Shown: positions 46,983 through 55,286 of the stretch, piece after piece
Position numbering within the stretch: position 1 is the first letter of the stretch
How the letters are laid out: every line of letters begins with the position of its first letter
Source of the DNA: Shewanella pneumatophori
Lineage (GTDB): Bacteria; Pseudomonadota; Gammaproteobacteria; Enterobacterales; Shewanellaceae
Direction of reading: 5' to 3'
Assembly (NCBI RefSeq): GCF_023283895.1
Contig: NZ_JAKILB010000004.1
Location: forward strand, 331,171-395,170
Length of the DNA stretch: 64,000 bases
Notes under the pieces: generated by a model
What the model saw: the letters and a program-made list of their open reading frames with translations, nothing else
What the model was told of the DNA's origin: nothing
Databases searched by the model: none
Translations under genes and position numbers: made by a program

Positions 46983-49900
46983 TACAGCGCTCCTGTAGCA
47001 GACTGCCAAGCATTATAGTGAGTGTCGCAGTGCCATTCAGGCTCCATTAAATCAATCGGTGTTTCTCCCTGTTTATGGGCATCGTCACTTAACAGCACTT
47101 TTTGAATGAGAGCGGCACGTTCTTTTGCAACACTAACTTGGGCTAGTTTATCTTGCTCGCGATCAAAATAGCGGCGACCGTCAATCCAAGTTGACTCGAC
47201 TTTGGCATAAACTGACAGTGGGTTAGTATCCCAAAGTACGATATCAGCTTGTTTGTCTTCCACTAGTGAGCCGACTTTATCTGCAATGCCTAATTGAATT
47301 GCAGGGTTAATAGTGATCATATTCCAAGCATCAACAGCAGACATGCCACAATACATCATAGATTTAGCTGCTTCTTGATTGAGGCGACGCTGCATTTCGT
47401 AATCATCAGAGTTAATACTGGTAAGCACGCCTTTGTCTTGCATCAAGCAGGTGTTTTGTGGAATGGCATCATATACTTCAAACTTATATGCCCACCAATC
47501 AGAAAAGGTTGATGCGTGTGCGCCATGTTTAGCCATTTCGTCTGCCACCTTATAACCTTCAAGAATGTGGGTGAAAGTACCCACTTTAAAGTTATAGGCT
47601 TCAGCTAGACGCAAGAACATTAAGATCTCAGATTGCACATAAGAGTGAATATGGATAGTTCGAGTTTGTTCTAACACCTCGGCTATCGCTTCTAAGCGAT
47701 AGTTATATTGCGGCGCAACAGTGCGTCGACGCTCGCTTGAACGCATTCTTTTATAGTCACTTTGTGCTTTTCGATAGGCAAGGGCTTCATTAAAGGCTTC
47801 ACTAAAGAGTGATTTCACACCAATGCGGCTTTGCGGGAAACGGCGGGTATAATCATCCCCCCAGTTACTTTGCTTAACGTTTTCACCAAGAGCGAATTTA
47901 ATGCTTGCAGGCGCTCCGTCAAACTTCATCTGCTCAGCATTATCGCCCCATTTAAGTTGGATAACTTGTGCTTGACCGCCAATAGGGTTGGCACTGCCAT
48001 GCAGGAGTTGCGCTGTAGTTACACCGCCCGAAAGACTGCGATAGATAGCAATATCATCTGGGTTAATTACATCACCAATACGCACTTCAGAGGTAATGGC
48101 ATCGGTACCTTCATTGGTGCCACCATTGAGGGCAATATGAGAATGCTCGTCAATGATACCTGCGGTAATGTGTTTGCCACTGGCATCGATTACCGTAAAA
48201 CCTGACGGAGTCTTAAGATTTTGGCCTATCTCTTCAATTTTACCGCGGGCAATAATCAGGTCACTGTTTTCCAGTACACCGGCTTTATCAGAGGTCCAAA
48301 TCGTTGCATTCTTAATATGAACTTTATCTAGCTTAGGTTGCTGGTCTAGACCATAAGCCACGTTAGGTGAGGTTTGCTTTGAAATCAGCGTATAAGCATT
48401 ATCAGCTTGTTTATTCGCGCTCTCTTCGGTTATTGGCGCTAGCTTTAGTCCGCCAAATGGCAGAGTTTGGTTATTTGCATCAAGCATTCTGCCTCTTACA
48501 CCTTGGTTATCTAACCATAAAGTGAAGCGGCTAACGCCTTCAAAGCCTGCATCAGACAGATCTGCACTAAAGGTGAGTCGACCAGACTGATAATTGATAT
48601 TGGCGAGGGTAATTTCTTGCTCGCCACTTGATAGACTGCCACTTAGCGGTGTGGTTTGGTTAACTTTTAAATCTAGACTAAGTTCACCTAGTTGTATTTG
48701 ATATTGATTATCAAGCAAGGCGCGGTCTCGGTTGATCAACTGCTGCTCTTGGCCTTGTAGCCACATGCTAACAATTTTACCGTCTGTAAAAATATTGCCA
48801 TCGGTAATAACTAAATCGGCCATATAACCTGGCTCAAGTTTACCGGCAAAGTTTTCAATACCCGATATTTCGGCCGCTTCTGTGGTTAATGCCGCTAATG
48901 CGGCTTCTTCAGATAGACCACGTTCAATGGCTAATTTTAATCTTGGCCAAAATTTATCAGAGTCAATACCGTGTTGAGTTAGTGCAAATGGAATTTCAGC
49001 ATTGGCTACCATGGTTAAATTACTTGGCGCGCGTTCCCAATGTCTTAAAGCAGCAAGGCTGACCTCGCGCTCACTGTCGCCATCTATTATTGTTGGTGCA
49101 GCCGGATAATTAAGCGGAAGTACTAGGCTAAAAGGGTAATCTTTTAATTCAGCTAATCTTGCGTATTCGCGGCCATTACCAATTAGGCTGCCGCGAAGCT
49201 CATGCTCTTTTAACAGCTTTGCAGCTCTAAGCTGATTATTTAAATTCTTGGTATCAAAGATGAAACTTTGTTTCTTTGGGTCGGCTAATCGCTCTAAGGC
49301 GATATTAAACTCAACACTAGTACTTGAGTTTGAATTTTTACTTTTATTGGCATTATACCAATTGGCATCTGCAAAGGTTTGTCTTATTAATGCCATGCTA
49401 CCCATTAATGATTGTGGGTAGTCTTGAATAGATGAACCTTTGTTAAATGCCATAAATTGGCTGGTGGTTGCATTATATATAACATCGTTAGCTTTCTTAT
49501 CGGCTAAAGATAAAGTCACACCTTGGCCACGGAATATGCCATCTAAATAACTTGATTGTACGCTAGTAAAGCCATTATCTATCCATTTCTTTGCCTGAGC
49601 TTTATCTGGATAAACATAATTAAACCATTGCTTTTCAGAGTGAATTGCGCCGTTACTCGCATTACCACCAATCCGCTTTATTTCGTAAACTGGGCCCGAT
49701 GTATCTTCTATTACAGACTCATATTCAATAGCGTAATCGGTAAATGGGTCAATAAAGCCTGGATATATAGTGTGGCCGGTCAAATCGATAACAAATGCAT
49801 TTTTGGGAATATCGTTATCTTTAACAATGGCTTTAATTTTACTGTTTTCTATTAATAGAGTGGCGTTTTCGATCATTTCCCCGGGCGCTAGCATCAGTGA

Positions 49901-50020
49901 GGCATGGGCTAGAGCGGTTAGTCTTGGGGTATTATCGGTGAGTTGATCATTAGCAATAGCAGCTTGAGTGCATAACAAGCTTAGTATTGCGATAGGGGCT
50001 TGGATTATATGTTTACGCAT
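46982..50020 (-). CDS. Exported double-module amidohydrolase
   Basis: The 1012-residue protein has a signal peptide (APIAILSLLCTQAAIA, then NDQ) and two amidohydrolase modules. Module 1 (about 30-430) has YPGFIDPFTDYAIEYES in place of the HxH motif and looks non-catalytic. A beta-rich linker (about 435-545) follows. Module 2 (about 565-990) has DEHSHIALNGG, supplying HxH, then IHIHSYVQSE, FTHILEGYK and the catalytic Asp in INSDDYE, so it is probably an active metal-dependent hydrolase. Substrate unknown; peptidase-like or imidazolonepropionase-like activity is possible. The downstream gene overlaps by one base. Confidence 0.87.
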   Translation of the reverse strand: MRKHIIQAPIAILSLLCTQAAIANDQLTDNTPRLTALAHASLMLAPGEMIENATLLIENSKIKAIVKDNDIPKNAFVIDLTGHTIYPGFIDPFTDYAIEYESVIEDTSGPVYEIKRIGGNASNGAIHSEKQWFNYVYPDKAQAKKWIDNGFTSVQSSYLDGIFRGQGVTLSLADKKANDVIYNATTSQFMAFNKGSSIQDYPQSLMGSMALIRQTFADANWYNANKSKNSNSSTSVEFNIALERLADPKKQSFIFDTKNLNNQLRAAKLLKEHELRGSLIGNGREYARLAELKDYPFSLVLPLNYPAAPTIIDGDSEREVSLAALRHWERAPSNLTMVANAEIPFALTQHGIDSDKFWPRLKLAIERGLSEEAALAALTTEAAEISGIENFAGKLEPGYMADLVITDGNIFTDGKIVSMWLQGQEQQLINRDRALLDNQYQIQLGELSLDLKVNQTTPLSGSLSSGEQEITLANINYQSGRLTFSADLSDAGFEGVSRFTLWLDNQGVRGRMLDANNQTLPFGGLKLAPITEESANKQADNAYTLISKQTSPNVAYGLDQQPKLDKVHIKNATIWTSDKAGVLENSDLIIARGKIEEIGQNLKTPSGFTVIDASGKHITAGIIDEHSHIALNGGTNEGTDAITSEVRIGDVINPDDIAIYRSLSGGVTTAQLLHGSANPIGGQAQVIQLKWGDNAEQMKFDGAPASIKFALGENVKQSNWGDDYTRRFPQSRIGVKSLFSEAFNEALAYRKAQSDYKRMRSSERRRTVAPQYNYRLEAIAEVLEQTRTIHIHSYVQSEILMFLRLAEAYNFKVGTFTHILEGYKVADEMAKHGAHASTFSDWWAYKFEVYDAIPQNTCLMQDKGVLTSINSDDYEMQRRLNQEAAKSMMYCGMSAVDAWNMITINPAIQLGIADKVGSLVEDKQADIVLWDTNPLSVYAKVESTWIDGRRYFDREQDKLAQVSVAKERAALIQKVLLSDDAHKQGETPIDLMEPEWHCDTHYNAWQSATGAL

Positions 50021-50133
50021 ATTCTACTTATTATTGTTAGATAAACCGGAATTTGTTGAGCATATCCTAACTTATTAGCAATGACTAAGCAGTATTTGTA
50101 ACTATCAATGTAATATTTTTTAACTTAAAAACA

Positions 50134-50161
50134 AAAAAGCCCGCATAATTGCGAGCTTTTT
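50134..50161 (-). terminator. Intrinsic terminator after the H-NS gene
   Basis: AAAAAGC-C-CGCA and TGCG-A-GCTTTTT pair with one internal mismatch, 15 bp from the H-NS family stop. Confidence 0.65.
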
Positions 50162-50176
50162 GGAAGTAACTTGATA

Positions 50177-50569
50177 TTAAATCAAGAAGTCTTCCATTGT
50201 CTTGCCTTGCTCAAGCTGATTTTTAAATACAGTTGGCATACGGCCTTGGCCTGTCCACTTAACCATTTCGCCTTCAACTTCAATTTGGTATTTAGCTGGA
50301 CGAGGAGCGCGCTTTTTAGGAGCGGCTTTAACTGCTGCGCCACCAATATCATCTACTGATAAACCGATAGCTTCCATTTGCTTACGAATTTCTTCAATCT
50401 TAGCATTACGCTCTGCCATTGCCTCTTGCTCTTCGGCTTCTTGAGAGGCTTTCTCTTCAATAATCTTTTCTAATTTTACTGCTAGTTCTTTTAAATCATT
50501 AAGTGACAATTCTTTAACTGCAGCTTTAAAACGACGGCCATGCGTCAATATTTCAAGAAAATCGCTCAT
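50177..50569 (-). CDS. hns: H-NS family nucleoid-associated protein
   Basis: The 130-residue protein has the two-part H-NS plan. The N-terminal half is a coiled-coil oligomerisation domain (LKELAVKLEKIIEEKASQEA, residues about 25-70). A basic linker with KKRAPRPAKYQ follows, then a C-terminal DNA-binding domain with KWTGQGRMPTVF, a variant of the TWTGRGRTPxxL motif whose QGR core inserts into the minor groove of AT-rich DNA. It silences AT-rich, often transferred DNA. More than one H-NS paralogue may exist in the genome. Confidence 0.92.
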   Translation of the reverse strand: MSDFLEILTHGRRFKAAVKELSLNDLKELAVKLEKIIEEKASQEAEEQEAMAERNAKIEEIRKQMEAIGLSVDDIGGAAVKAAPKKRAPRPAKYQIEVEGEMVKWTGQGRMPTVFKNQLEQGKTMEDFLI

Positions 50570-50807
50570 AGTTATTTAGTTCCGATTAAGAATAAGATGG
50601 GAATAACAATATTGAGTTAAATAATAGAAACTATTTGCCTAGGGATCAAATATTATTTTTGAATTAAACATATTCACTATTTATATCCTTTAATAGTTAA
50701 ATTGAATAACAGAACGAATAATATGGGTTAATAAATGTTTTACGCCTGTTTAATTCAAGCAAACATAATGTAGTGTCAACCTGAATGAACAGGTGTTTGA
50801 AACCTAG

Positions 50808-50823
50808 TTGACGTTAACGTTAA
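50808..50823. promoter_or_regulatory. Near-palindromic operator upstream of etfBA (LiuR-like)
   Basis: TTGACGTTAACGTTAA is a 16-bp palindrome except for one base pair. It sits about 105 bp before etfB in a 357-bp region with no other gene. Its form resembles operators of LiuR, the MerR-type regulator of branched-chain amino acid degradation described in Shewanella and relatives. No regulator gene is in this window, so the assignment is from memory of the motif shape. Confidence 0.5.
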
Positions 50824-50926
50824 CAGCACGTAAAGTGAGCTTAATTTTAGCAATCTAAGTTAGGCGTTATTTTGCATCTTGATTGCTTAATCCCGATCAT
50901 TAAAAGAGACGTAAGAAGGAAGCCCT

Positions 50927-51676
50927 ATGAAAGTATTGGTGCCAGTTAAACGGGTCGTCGATGCCAACGTAAAAGTCAGGGTAAATGCTGACAATACTGG
51001 CGTTGATACCGCAAACTTAAAAATGGCGATTAACCCATTTTGTGAAATTGCGGTTGAAGAAGCCGTTCGTTTAAAGGAAGCAGGCAGCGCCTCTGAAATT
51101 GTGGTGTTAAGCATTGGGCCTAAAGCGTCACAAGAGCAATTAAGAACAGCTTTAGCACTGGGTGCAGATCGCGCTATTCATATCGAAACAGATGAAGATC
51201 TTGTTCCACTTTCAATTGCTAAGCTTATTTATGCTGTGCAACAAAAAGAACAAACGGACTTAGTGATCCTTGGTAAGCAATCAATTGATGGCGATAATAA
51301 CCAAACCGGACAAATGTTAGCTGCCATTGGCAAAATGCCGCAGGCAACATTTGCATCTGAAGTTAAGCTTGATGGCGATAAGTTAGTTGTCACTCGTGAA
51401 ATTGATGGTGGCCTACAAACGGTTAACCTAGCTCTACCTGCTGTGGTTACAGCGGATCTGCGTTTGAACGAACCTCGCTACGCTAAACTACCTAATATCA
51501 TGAAAGCCAAGCGCAAGCCGCTTGAGTCGCTGACTCCTGCAGATTTTGAGGTAGCACTTAAATCTCACCAGAACATTATTAAAGTAAACGCGCCAGCACA
51601 GCGCAGTGGCGGTGTCATGGTGGGCTCAGTTGAAGAGCTAGTTGAAAAGTTAAAAAATGAAGCGAAGGTGATCTAA
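50927..51676 (+). CDS. etfB: Electron transfer flavoprotein beta subunit
   Basis: EtfB forms the heterodimer with EtfA that carries electrons from acyl-CoA and related dehydrogenases to ETF-quinone oxidoreductase; it binds AMP. The 249-residue protein starts [19 protein letters not shown] and has [36 protein letters not shown] and the recognition-loop region [20 protein letters not shown], typical of group I ETFs. The stop overlaps the etfA ATG (TAATG). Confidence 0.97.
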   Translation: MKVLVPVKRVVDANVKVRVNADNTGVDTANLKMAINPFCEIAVEEAVRLKEAGSASEIVVLSIGPKASQEQLRTALALGADRAIHIETDEDLVPLSIAKLIYAVQQKEQTDLVILGKQSIDGDNNQTGQMLAAIGKMPQATFASEVKLDGDKLVVTREIDGGLQTVNLALPAVVTADLRLNEPRYAKLPNIMKAKRKPLESLTPADFEVALKSHQNIIKVNAPAQRSGGVMVGSVEELVEKLKNEAKVI

Positions 51677-52599
51677 TGGCAATTTTAGTATTAGCAGAAC
51701 ACGATAACGCCAGCCTGAAACTTGATACGGCGAAAGTTGTTGCTTGTGGCCAAGCGATTGGCGGCGATATTGATGTATTAGTCGTTGGCCATGGTTGTGG
51801 CGCAGTGGCTAGCGAAGCACAAACGCTCAGTGGTGTGCGCAACGTATTAGTTGCCGACAGCGCATCTTATGCAAATCATCTTGCTGAAAACGTATCAGAC
51901 TTAATGCTAGCCATTGCATCTGATTACGAACATGTATTAGCAGCAGCTTCAAGTTTTGGTAAAGATGTATTGCCGCGTGTTGCTGCACTATTGGATGTTT
52001 CGCAACTTTCAGAAGTGATTGAAGTTGTTAGCAGCGATACTTTTGTTCGCCCAATTTACGCCGGTAACGCCTTAGCAACAGTGCAGAGCTTAGATGATAA
52101 AAAAGTGATGACGGTACGCTCTAGTGCATTTGATGCTGTAGCTTTAGACGGCAGTGCTGAACTTGTCACCTTAACGCAAGACATTGCGCCGCAAGTTGAG
52201 TTTGTAACGCAAAGCTTAACTGAATCTGAGCGCCCTGAGCTCGGTAGCGCATCAGTCGTTGTATCTGGCGGCCGTGCATTAGGTAACAGTGAGAACTTTG
52301 GAATTTTAGAGCAGTTAGCTGACAAGCTAGGTGGCGCACTTGGTGCGTCTCGCGCAGCAGTTGATGCGGGCTTTGTACCTAACGATTTGCAAGTTGGTCA
52401 AACCGGTAAGATTGTTGCACCAGATCTGTATATCGCTGTAGGTATTTCTGGAGCGATTCAACACTTGGCGGGTATGAAAGACTCGAAAGTGATTGTGGCT
52501 ATCAATAAAGATCCAGAAGCGCCAATTTTCCAAGTGGCGGATTATGGCCTTGAAGCTGATTTATTTGATGCCGTGCCACAATTATTGGCGCAGCTTTAA
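51676..52599 (+). CDS. etfA: Electron transfer flavoprotein alpha subunit
   Basis: EtfA holds the redox FAD. The 307-residue protein has an alpha/beta N-terminal domain (LVLAEHDNASLKLDTAKVV) and the FAD domain with VVSGGRALGNSENF, GASRAAVDAGFVP, VGQTGKIVAPDLYIAVGISG and AIQHLAGMKDSKVIVAINKD. It closes with the ADYGLEADLFDAVPQL end. Coupled to etfB by one-base overlap; followed by a very strong terminator. Confidence 0.97.
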   Translation: MAILVLAEHDNASLKLDTAKVVACGQAIGGDIDVLVVGHGCGAVASEAQTLSGVRNVLVADSASYANHLAENVSDLMLAIASDYEHVLAAASSFGKDVLPRVAALLDVSQLSEVIEVVSSDTFVRPIYAGNALATVQSLDDKKVMTVRSSAFDAVALDGSAELVTLTQDIAPQVEFVTQSLTESERPELGSASVVVSGGRALGNSENFGILEQLADKLGGALGASRAAVDAGFVPNDLQVGQTGKIVAPDLYIAVGISGAIQHLAGMKDSKVIVAINKDPEAPIFQVADYGLEADLFDAVPQLLAQL

Positions 52600-52712
52600 T
52601 CAAATAACAGCAATAACGCATATACCATTAACCTAGCCATTTGTTTCAATTTGGTTTTGGGTTTGTTGATAGTGTTGATGTTGATTTGGTATTGTGTGTG
52701 ATCTGTGTCACG

Positions 52713-52750
52713 ATAAGCGGCTTTAGAGTAGCATCTCTAAAGCCGCTTAT
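52713..52750 (+). terminator. Strong intrinsic terminator after etfA
   Basis: ATAAGCGGCTTTAGAG and CTCTAAAGCCGCTTAT form a perfect 16-bp stem with a 6-nt loop, followed by GTTTTTATG. Confidence 0.9.
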
Positions 52751-52792
52751 GTTTTTATGTCCGTCACGCTTTTTGAGCTAGTCTTAAATTGC

Positions 52793-53021
52793 GTCCTGAG
52801 AAGTAGAGGTGCATTAAATATCAGTATCGATAAGTAGGGTGATGCCGCTGATCTATCGAGAAAGGATTTGATGCCGAAGTGACATAGCATATCGGGGCTA
52901 GTTGCTGGGGCTGTGACCAAATAGGGGCAGCACTGCCATAGTATTTTCTTATCTGGAAGATAAGAAATTTTTATATTAATGACGAACCATTAATATGGCT
53001 ATGGAGCGCTACTGATAGGAC
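52793..53021 (+). promoter_or_regulatory. Lysine riboswitch (L-box)
   Basis: The untranslated leader contains the conserved blocks of the lysine aptamer in order: AGAGGTGC and AGTA near the 5' side, GTGATGCCGC, GAAAGG, GATGCCGAAGTG, GGGGCTAGTTGCTGGGGCT, GGCAGCACTGCCA and finally GGAGCGCTACTGA. The closing P1 helix is formed by GTCCT (52793-52797) and AGGAC (53017-53021). About 78 bases remain before the start codon, with no obvious intrinsic terminator, so lysine probably controls translation (a CCTCC segment at about 53070 could mask the ribosome site). Established for this class: lysine binding lowers expression of lysine uptake or biosynthesis genes. Confidence 0.9.
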
Positions 53022-53099
53022 AGGTGTAATCAGATATTTATTGCTATATCCCACCAGTTCAGTCGGCCTCCATTCGTATTTAGCGAAGAAATTAAAACA

Positions 53100-54680
53100 A
53101 TGACAATTATAAGCTATGCCGATTCGGCTTTATCGCTACTGCCTCCGGTAGCGGCAATCGTACTTGCGATGTTAACCCGTCGCGTTCTACTGTCACTGGG
53201 TGTGGGGATTGTATTGGGGGCTTTATTGCTTACCGATTTCTCGGCTATGCAAACGGCACAATACCTAGGTGAAAAAGTATCCGCACTGATTTGGGATGAT
53301 GGCGCGTTAAATAGCTGGAATCTATATATCCTAGGCTTCCTCGTGTTGCTTGGCATGATCACGGCTTTGATCACCGTGAGTGGCTCATCAAGAGCATTTG
53401 CCGATTGGGCACGTAACCACATTCGTAATAAGCGCGATGCAAAACTACTGACCATGTTTTTAGGTTGTGTAGTATTTATCGATGATTATTTCAATAGTTT
53501 AGTCGTTGGTAGTGTGGCAAGACCGCTTACCGACAGATACTATATTTCTCGCAGTAAACTGGCTTATTTGCTTGATTCGACTGCTGCGCCAATTTGCGTG
53601 ATCTCACCAGTATCAAGCTGGGGTGCATATATCATCGCATTAATTGGCGGTATCTTAACCGCTCATGGTTTTACTGACACAGGCCACTTAAGTGTGTTTG
53701 TGCAGATGATCCCGATGAACTTCTACGCAATTTTTGCTCTGCTATTACTGCTTTGTGTTGCCTTGATGGGACTGGATATCGGTCCAATGCGCCAACATGA
53801 GCTTAAAGCGCAAAAAGGCGAGCTTTATGACGAGTCTAAAGGTTTACCACCAGGCGCTAACTCAGACTTACCAGAAGCTGATACCGGTAAGATCATGGGC
53901 TTATTCTTGCCAATTACTGTGCTGGTATTCGCGACTTTCTACTTTATGGTTAGCAGCGGCGGTGATGCTCTTGCTGCTAAAGGTGCAGAATTTAGTTTAA
54001 TTGGCGCGTTTGAAAATACTGACGTAGGTTCATCGCTATTCTTTGGTGCTGCAATTGGTCTAGTGGTTACTCTTGCGCTGGTAATTTACCAAGGCGTAGA
54101 GAAGTCGATGATCGCTAAAGGTCTATTCGAAGGCGCCAAGTCAATGTTGCCTGCTATCTATATCTTGTTGTTTGCTTGGACAATTGCCGGTGTAATTGGC
54201 CAGTTAGAAACAGGTAAGTACATGGCAAGCCTAGCAACGGGTAATATTCCATTTGCTATGCTACCAGCAGTGTTATTTATTCTTGCTGGTTTGACAGCAT
54301 TCTCAACCGGCACTAGCTGGGGTACCTTTGGTATCATGCTACCAATTGCTGCAGATATGGCGATGGGTAGCCACACAGGTATGATGCTACCAATGCTTGC
54401 GTCTGTGCTTGCTGGTGCGGTATTTGGTGACCATTGTTCACCAATCTCTGATACCACGATTTTGTCTTCAACAGGTGCAAACTGTCACCATATCGACCAC
54501 GTTATGACGCAGCTACCTTACGCCCTTATTGTTGCAGGGATCAGCATGGTGGGTTATTTGGTTCTTGGCTTTACTGAGTCTGTAACCGCTGGTTTAATTG
54601 CTTGTAGCGTATTATTCGTATTGAGCATTATTATACTGCGTATTAAATCTTGCTCGCCAGATGCTGCTTGTAAGCAGTAA
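53100..54680 (+). CDS. NhaC-family transporter, probable lysine carrier
   Basis: The 526-residue polytopic protein belongs to the NhaC-type Na+/H+ antiporter superfamily. It has 11-12 hydrophobic segments, a FIDDYFNSLVVGSVARPLTD motif near residue 122, STAAPICVISPVSSWGAYII, and FSTGTSWGTFGIMLPIAADM with GDHCSPISDTTILSSTGANC near the end. A lysine riboswitch immediately upstream argues that its physiological substrate is lysine. This agrees with published comparative-genomic proposals for NhaC-like lysine transporters (called LysW) in Shewanella, Vibrio and others. Annotation purely as a sodium antiporter would therefore mislead. Transport itself is inferred from regulation. Confidence 0.87.
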   Translation: MTIISYADSALSLLPPVAAIVLAMLTRRVLLSLGVGIVLGALLLTDFSAMQTAQYLGEKVSALIWDDGALNSWNLYILGFLVLLGMITALITVSGSSRAFADWARNHIRNKRDAKLLTMFLGCVVFIDDYFNSLVVGSVARPLTDRYYISRSKLAYLLDSTAAPICVISPVSSWGAYIIALIGGILTAHGFTDTGHLSVFVQMIPMNFYAIFALLLLLCVALMGLDIGPMRQHELKAQKGELYDESKGLPPGANSDLPEADTGKIMGLFLPITVLVFATFYFMVSSGGDALAAKGAEFSLIGAFENTDVGSSLFFGAAIGLVVTLALVIYQGVEKSMIAKGLFEGAKSMLPAIYILLFAWTIAGVIGQLETGKYMASLATGNIPFAMLPAVLFILAGLTAFSTGTSWGTFGIMLPIAADMAMGSHTGMMLPMLASVLAGAVFGDHCSPISDTTILSSTGANCHHIDHVMTQLPYALIVAGISMVGYLVLGFTESVTAGLIACSVLFVLSIIILRIKSCSPDAACKQ

Positions 54681-54776
54681 GGCTAAATAAGCAAGGCTAC
54701 AGCAGTAGGATGATAACAGGTTATTGAGTTAGCTTTTATCCATGACTAACTCAAGTTACCGTTGAAGTTAAAAGAG

Positions 54777-54798
54777 AACCGCTCTTTATCGAGCGGTT
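54777..54798 (+). terminator. Intrinsic terminator after the NhaC-family gene
   Basis: AACCGCTC and GAGCGGTT form an 8-bp stem with a 6-nt loop followed by TTTT. Confidence 0.85.
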
Positions 54799-54819
54799 TT
54801 TTATTGGCTGAAATACTTG

Positions 54820-55152
54820 TTATACCAATCAGTATAAACATTTAGTCACTCAGCGAGAGTTTAGCGGTTTTGAGGCAAGGCCATTAAGTGCTCCTTGCTT
54901 TAATGACATTCACCACATCCATGTGGTTTGCAACGAGTGAAGAGCATAGTTGCTCTAGGTTCAAGCTCCCTCTTGTTGATTAAGAACCACAGCATCAGAA
55001 TCGCTAAAACTCGCCATTCTGGAGCGTTTTTGGCTGCCTACTTCCACGTTGAATAGCTTGATAAGGGAATAACCATTATTGCAGCTATTCGTCTTGAATT
55101 AGTTTGCCAAAAACCGCTCTGAGTAGATCAAATTCTTATACTGATTGGTATT
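54820..55152. mobile_element. MITE-like inverted-repeat element, copy C
   Basis: A 333-bp element bounded by ATACCAATCAGTATAA and its complement, in the opposite orientation to the copy at 41394. It shares nearly all of that copy but has an additional internal block of about 50 bp (starting CCATTAAGTGCTCC, ending CATGTGGTTTG). The AGTGCTCC part is recognisable in the degenerate copy A (as GGAGCACT), so the longer form is probably ancestral. No coding capacity. Confidence 0.85.
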
Positions 55153-55180
55153 AGGGAAAGCTAGAAATCATTAGATATAA

Positions 55181-55205
55181 AAAAGCTCCCAGATTAGGGA
55201 GCTTT
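55181..55205 (-). terminator. Intrinsic terminator after the M3 peptidase gene
   Basis: AAAGCTCCC and GGGAGCTTT form a 9-bp stem with a 6-nt loop, T-rich on the minus strand side. Confidence 0.8.
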
Positions 55206-55286
55206 GATTTTAAGCTTTAGCGTTAACACTCGCTCTGCTTATTGTTGACTAAGAGCCAGGTTAGTTTAAGCTACGACGCTCTATCG

